Origin: Gnomoniopsis sp. IMI 355080
Taxonomy: Eukaryota; Ascomycota; Sordariomycetes; Diaporthales; Gnomoniaceae
Assembly: GCA_027946555.1 (NCBI GenBank)
Contig: JAPEVC010000260.1
Span: forward strand, 1 to 47,265
DNA: 47,265 bases
Direction: 5' to 3'
Positions within the stretch are counted from its first letter, which is position 1. Every line of letters begins with the position of its first letter. The notes beneath the pieces were generated by a model that did no database searches, was not told the origin of the DNA, and saw only the letters and a program-made list of their open reading frames with translations. The position numbers and the translations under genes are program-made. Of the stretch, positions 44,425 to 47,265 are shown piece by piece.

Positions 44425-47265
44425 CTTCGTGTGATGGGTTGGAAGTATGAAAAACAACGGCACTGCCGGTAGTGAATGTAAAACAGTTGGTTGGTTGGCA
44501 AAGAAAAAGAAAGAGAGACGGAGCGTGGAGAGGAACAGCACACAGATGAGTGTAACTTGAACACTCGATCAATGGACTTTATACAATTAAAGAGACGAAG
44601 ACTTGCGCAGCATTCCCTGCCTCACGTCATCCGAGCACAACTCCATGGTCCACCCAGTGCACGCAGGATGCATGCTCAATACCTAGGTATGCTGGAAAAT
44701 CCGGTGATTCCATGCTAGCCTCGCCCCTGAGATCATTGAAATCCTGCCAGGGGATGATCGCGAAGCCCCTCAATAAAATATACGCGAGGCTCCACGGGCC
44801 AGAGGTGAAAAGGAACATTGCCTAGCCGGGGACAACCAGGTGAAAGAAGGTTATGGAGCTTTGGAAATGTTCGATAGATCCTCTCTGGACAGGCTCGGTT
44901 CGGTTGGCAGGCCCGCATAAGGAGCGTGGGGCCGTGTTTTTCAAAACGAAACGCGGTCTCCTTACAGCGCCCTGTAATTTCGCTGTATTCGGAGCGTTTC
45001 ACGAAACACGAAGAAGGATCTGACTCTTACGAGATTGGCGGAAAAAGAAAAAAGAAGAATTGATGTCAGCGCCACCCATGCAGCTGTATACGCGAGAGGA
45101 ACAAAACCCGCGCGGCTGGGTTATGCCAAGCTCTGGCGATGTTTAGGTGTCATTGCCTCTGGTGTTGATGAAGAGACGGAACACCGCCCGCTGGTTAACC
45201 CAAATGTGGAAAGTTAGCCTGATTACCTACCCCGGATTCCGGAGTTACCGATAGATGCACGTGTACATGTATGATGCATCCAGGCCTGTGAGCGCTCCAG
45301 CACAGGGCAATTTTTGAAGTGGCTGATTGTTTCTGTCCATCTCATCTTGAAGAGGGCCGACGAGTCGGTCCCATGGCTCGGTGAGCCAGCAAGGTGTTTG
45401 CATGGACCGTGGAAGGACTCCCCTAGGGGGTGTATAGGACCTATACTATGTAGTACTATAGTACAAGATCTGAGTGGAGACGCCTGACGGGTGATCGGCA
45501 GCCCCCGTTTACCTGCAGGCGACCTTCCAAGGTTCGGCTCCGACCTAAATAAGCCTGGAGATCTGCGCTGCTAGTTTGGATAGGTTTTCTCAAAGATCTA
45601 GAAGTAAGACTTGCACGAGGCTAAGAGGCTAACCCATAGAGACCCGTGTATTTGACATTTTTATTGAGAAGTATCACCATATTGCCTGCTTGTGCCTCCT
45701 GTCTAGATACCTAGGTACCTAAGGGAGCTGCATCGGTCAATAATAGCAGGGGTATATGTGTTTAGCCAAGACGTATGGCAGCTCGAAACCTGTTGTTTAC
45801 CAGGTCGACGAAAGTAAAAACGGAAACAAAGTAGCAAAAAAGTGGCCGCGTGTTGACTCAGGCAATACAGAACCCAGATCCTCAGAAGGAATTTTAGTGG
45901 ACTGTAATATGGGCTCTGTGACCTGGGTATATTCAGTCTGACTGATGAAATAGTTCTGCCAAGGCACGCACATGGTTTGAGTATCCTGGGCGTATTTCAA
46001 GATTTATAACCCAGTTGCCATGACTTACAACAACAGCCTACAATGACGAAGAACTTGGTGAAGTTTGACATCGGAAGAGACGTCAAGACTGGCTTCAGGA
46101 GAGCCGTAGCAGATTCATTGACATTCAGTCGTCTACAGATACCTAGGTATCTATAACGTATTTCAAAAGAAGAAGAAAAAAAAAAAAAAAAAGACACACC
46201 ATGATTCAAATGAATCTGAGTGCAGTACAACGCCACGACAAAGTGTTCAAAAGTACCCGGAGAGTTCTTGACGTCAATTGTACTACGCCTTAGCCGATAA
46301 TTACCCAAATTATAGGTACAGCAGTCGTATGCCTAATTAGGTAGATATTGACGCAGACTTGAGGTCCCCCACAATTCCAGGTATACAATATCTTCACGTT
46401 TTGGCATACCGCTTGTGAGCGGCTTGGTGAAGCACTGATTCAAATGTAAGAAACCAGATATGGGTCTCACTCAACTCAGATTTTGGCTAACAGCTTTGAT
46501 TGTTGTTGCTGATATTTCTGGAGGGAATTTCTCTCATTGTTGGACCTGTTGATGAACGGAAAGAACCGTGTCAATCAAATTCAACGAAGCATTCCAACAT
46601 CGACTATTGCGAGCATGTGAGACTGATTGTGCATTTCATGTGTCTCGTCTTCTTGCTGTACTAGTCCTGGCTTTTGAAGGACGGAGGCTTGAGTAATGAC
46701 TGCTCAAGCCTCTTGCCTCGTACCTAGGTAGGACGGCACAGTCTCGTCTATCGGTAACAACATACATGGCAGCAGCAGCTTCTGTAGACTTTCCACCATA
46801 TCATATTTCATACCTAGGTAAGTCTCGAAATGAGCATGCTTTTGGGACTCTAGAAAACAATCTCGCTCACCCACAATACGCCACCCATGGACTGCTATGT
46901 ACGACTAATTGGGGAGAGTAAAGGCTAGCATCAAGGTCTGTATGGATAAAGTATTTGCAAGCCCCGGAATTTTCAAATTGTCGAACTGGAAGTATCCCAA
47001 ATGTGCTAATGGGTTCCGGTCCAATTCCTTGACGAGGTCTGGGCACATCCACTCATGTAGGTTCAACCAAGCGGGTAGGTGCTTCCTAATGCCCTCAACT
47101 CCGAGTCTCTAGATCCTGAAGCCTGTCTACCTAAGTAACGTTGTATAGACGTATATATACTTTCAATCAGAGATGTCATTTGTCTGTCGGTGCGAGGAGT
47201 CTAAACGGTGATGAGCATATCCATGCATGCAATGTGCCTGGCAACCCTCTTCTCGGGGGGTGGGG
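44425..47265. other. Gene-free right end with TACCTAGGTA palindromes
   Basis: 2.8 kb without a gene I can support. The first 150 bp hold the leader of the secreted protein. Perfect TACCTAGGTA copies lie at 44680-44689, 45708-45717, 46140-46149, 46721-46730 and 46811-46820. An A-run of about 18 lies near 46174-46192. Remaining open frames are short and not protein-like. Confidence 0.45.

Noticed and set aside
1..47265. CRISPR array, rRNA, LTR retrotransposon or DNA transposon
   Set aside because: No regularly spaced direct repeats, no transposase or reverse-transcriptase motifs, and no long terminal repeats seen by eye.

Overview
The window is nuclear DNA of a filamentous ascomycete, most likely a Sordariomycete. 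Genes are split by short (about 50-120 bp) introns with GT..AG ends and CTRAY-type branch points. Leaders are pyrimidine-rich, intergenic GC is balanced, and families such as Atg28, fungal 7TM (rhodopsin-like) proteins, GFA and fungal DHA1 transporters are typical of that group. I rebuilt gene models by hand from splice signals and reading frame. In every multi-exon model the summed exon length is a multiple of three.

Left part (1-10,000): the 5' two thirds of a DHA1 multidrug/polyamine MFS transporter gene (minus strand, cut by the window edge); a 2-kb spacer; pyruvate kinase (minus, six exons, one of only 13 nt); then two autophagy-linked genes facing each other, a four-exon 89-aa DUF1748/Atg44 (mitofissin) gene on plus and an Atg28-like coiled-coil gene on minus.

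Middle part (10,600-21,700): a run of minus-strand genes: SDR oxidoreductase, TDT-family (malate/C4-dicarboxylate) transporter, a small GFA-domain enzyme, a fungal seven-TM protein, and after a 2.8-kb spacer holding coding-like fragments, a PH-domain protein with a long low-complexity tail. The SDR, transporter, GFA and 7TM genes could form a small metabolic/sensing neighbourhood, but that is inference.

A 10.7-kb stretch (21,690-32,356) without any recognisable gene separates the divergent PH-domain gene and an F-box/LRR gene with a cysteine cluster.

Right part (32,357-47,265): the F-box gene; a mitochondrial RGG-rich protein that converges on the mitochondrial ribosome recycling factor; an orphan protein with an internal duplication; a flavin-containing monooxygenase; and a secreted Ser/Gly-rich repeat protein that converges on it. 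The last 2.8 kb has no gene but carries five of the six perfect copies of the palindrome TACCTAGGTA that I found. I found no CRISPR array, rRNA, convincing tRNA or intact transposon.
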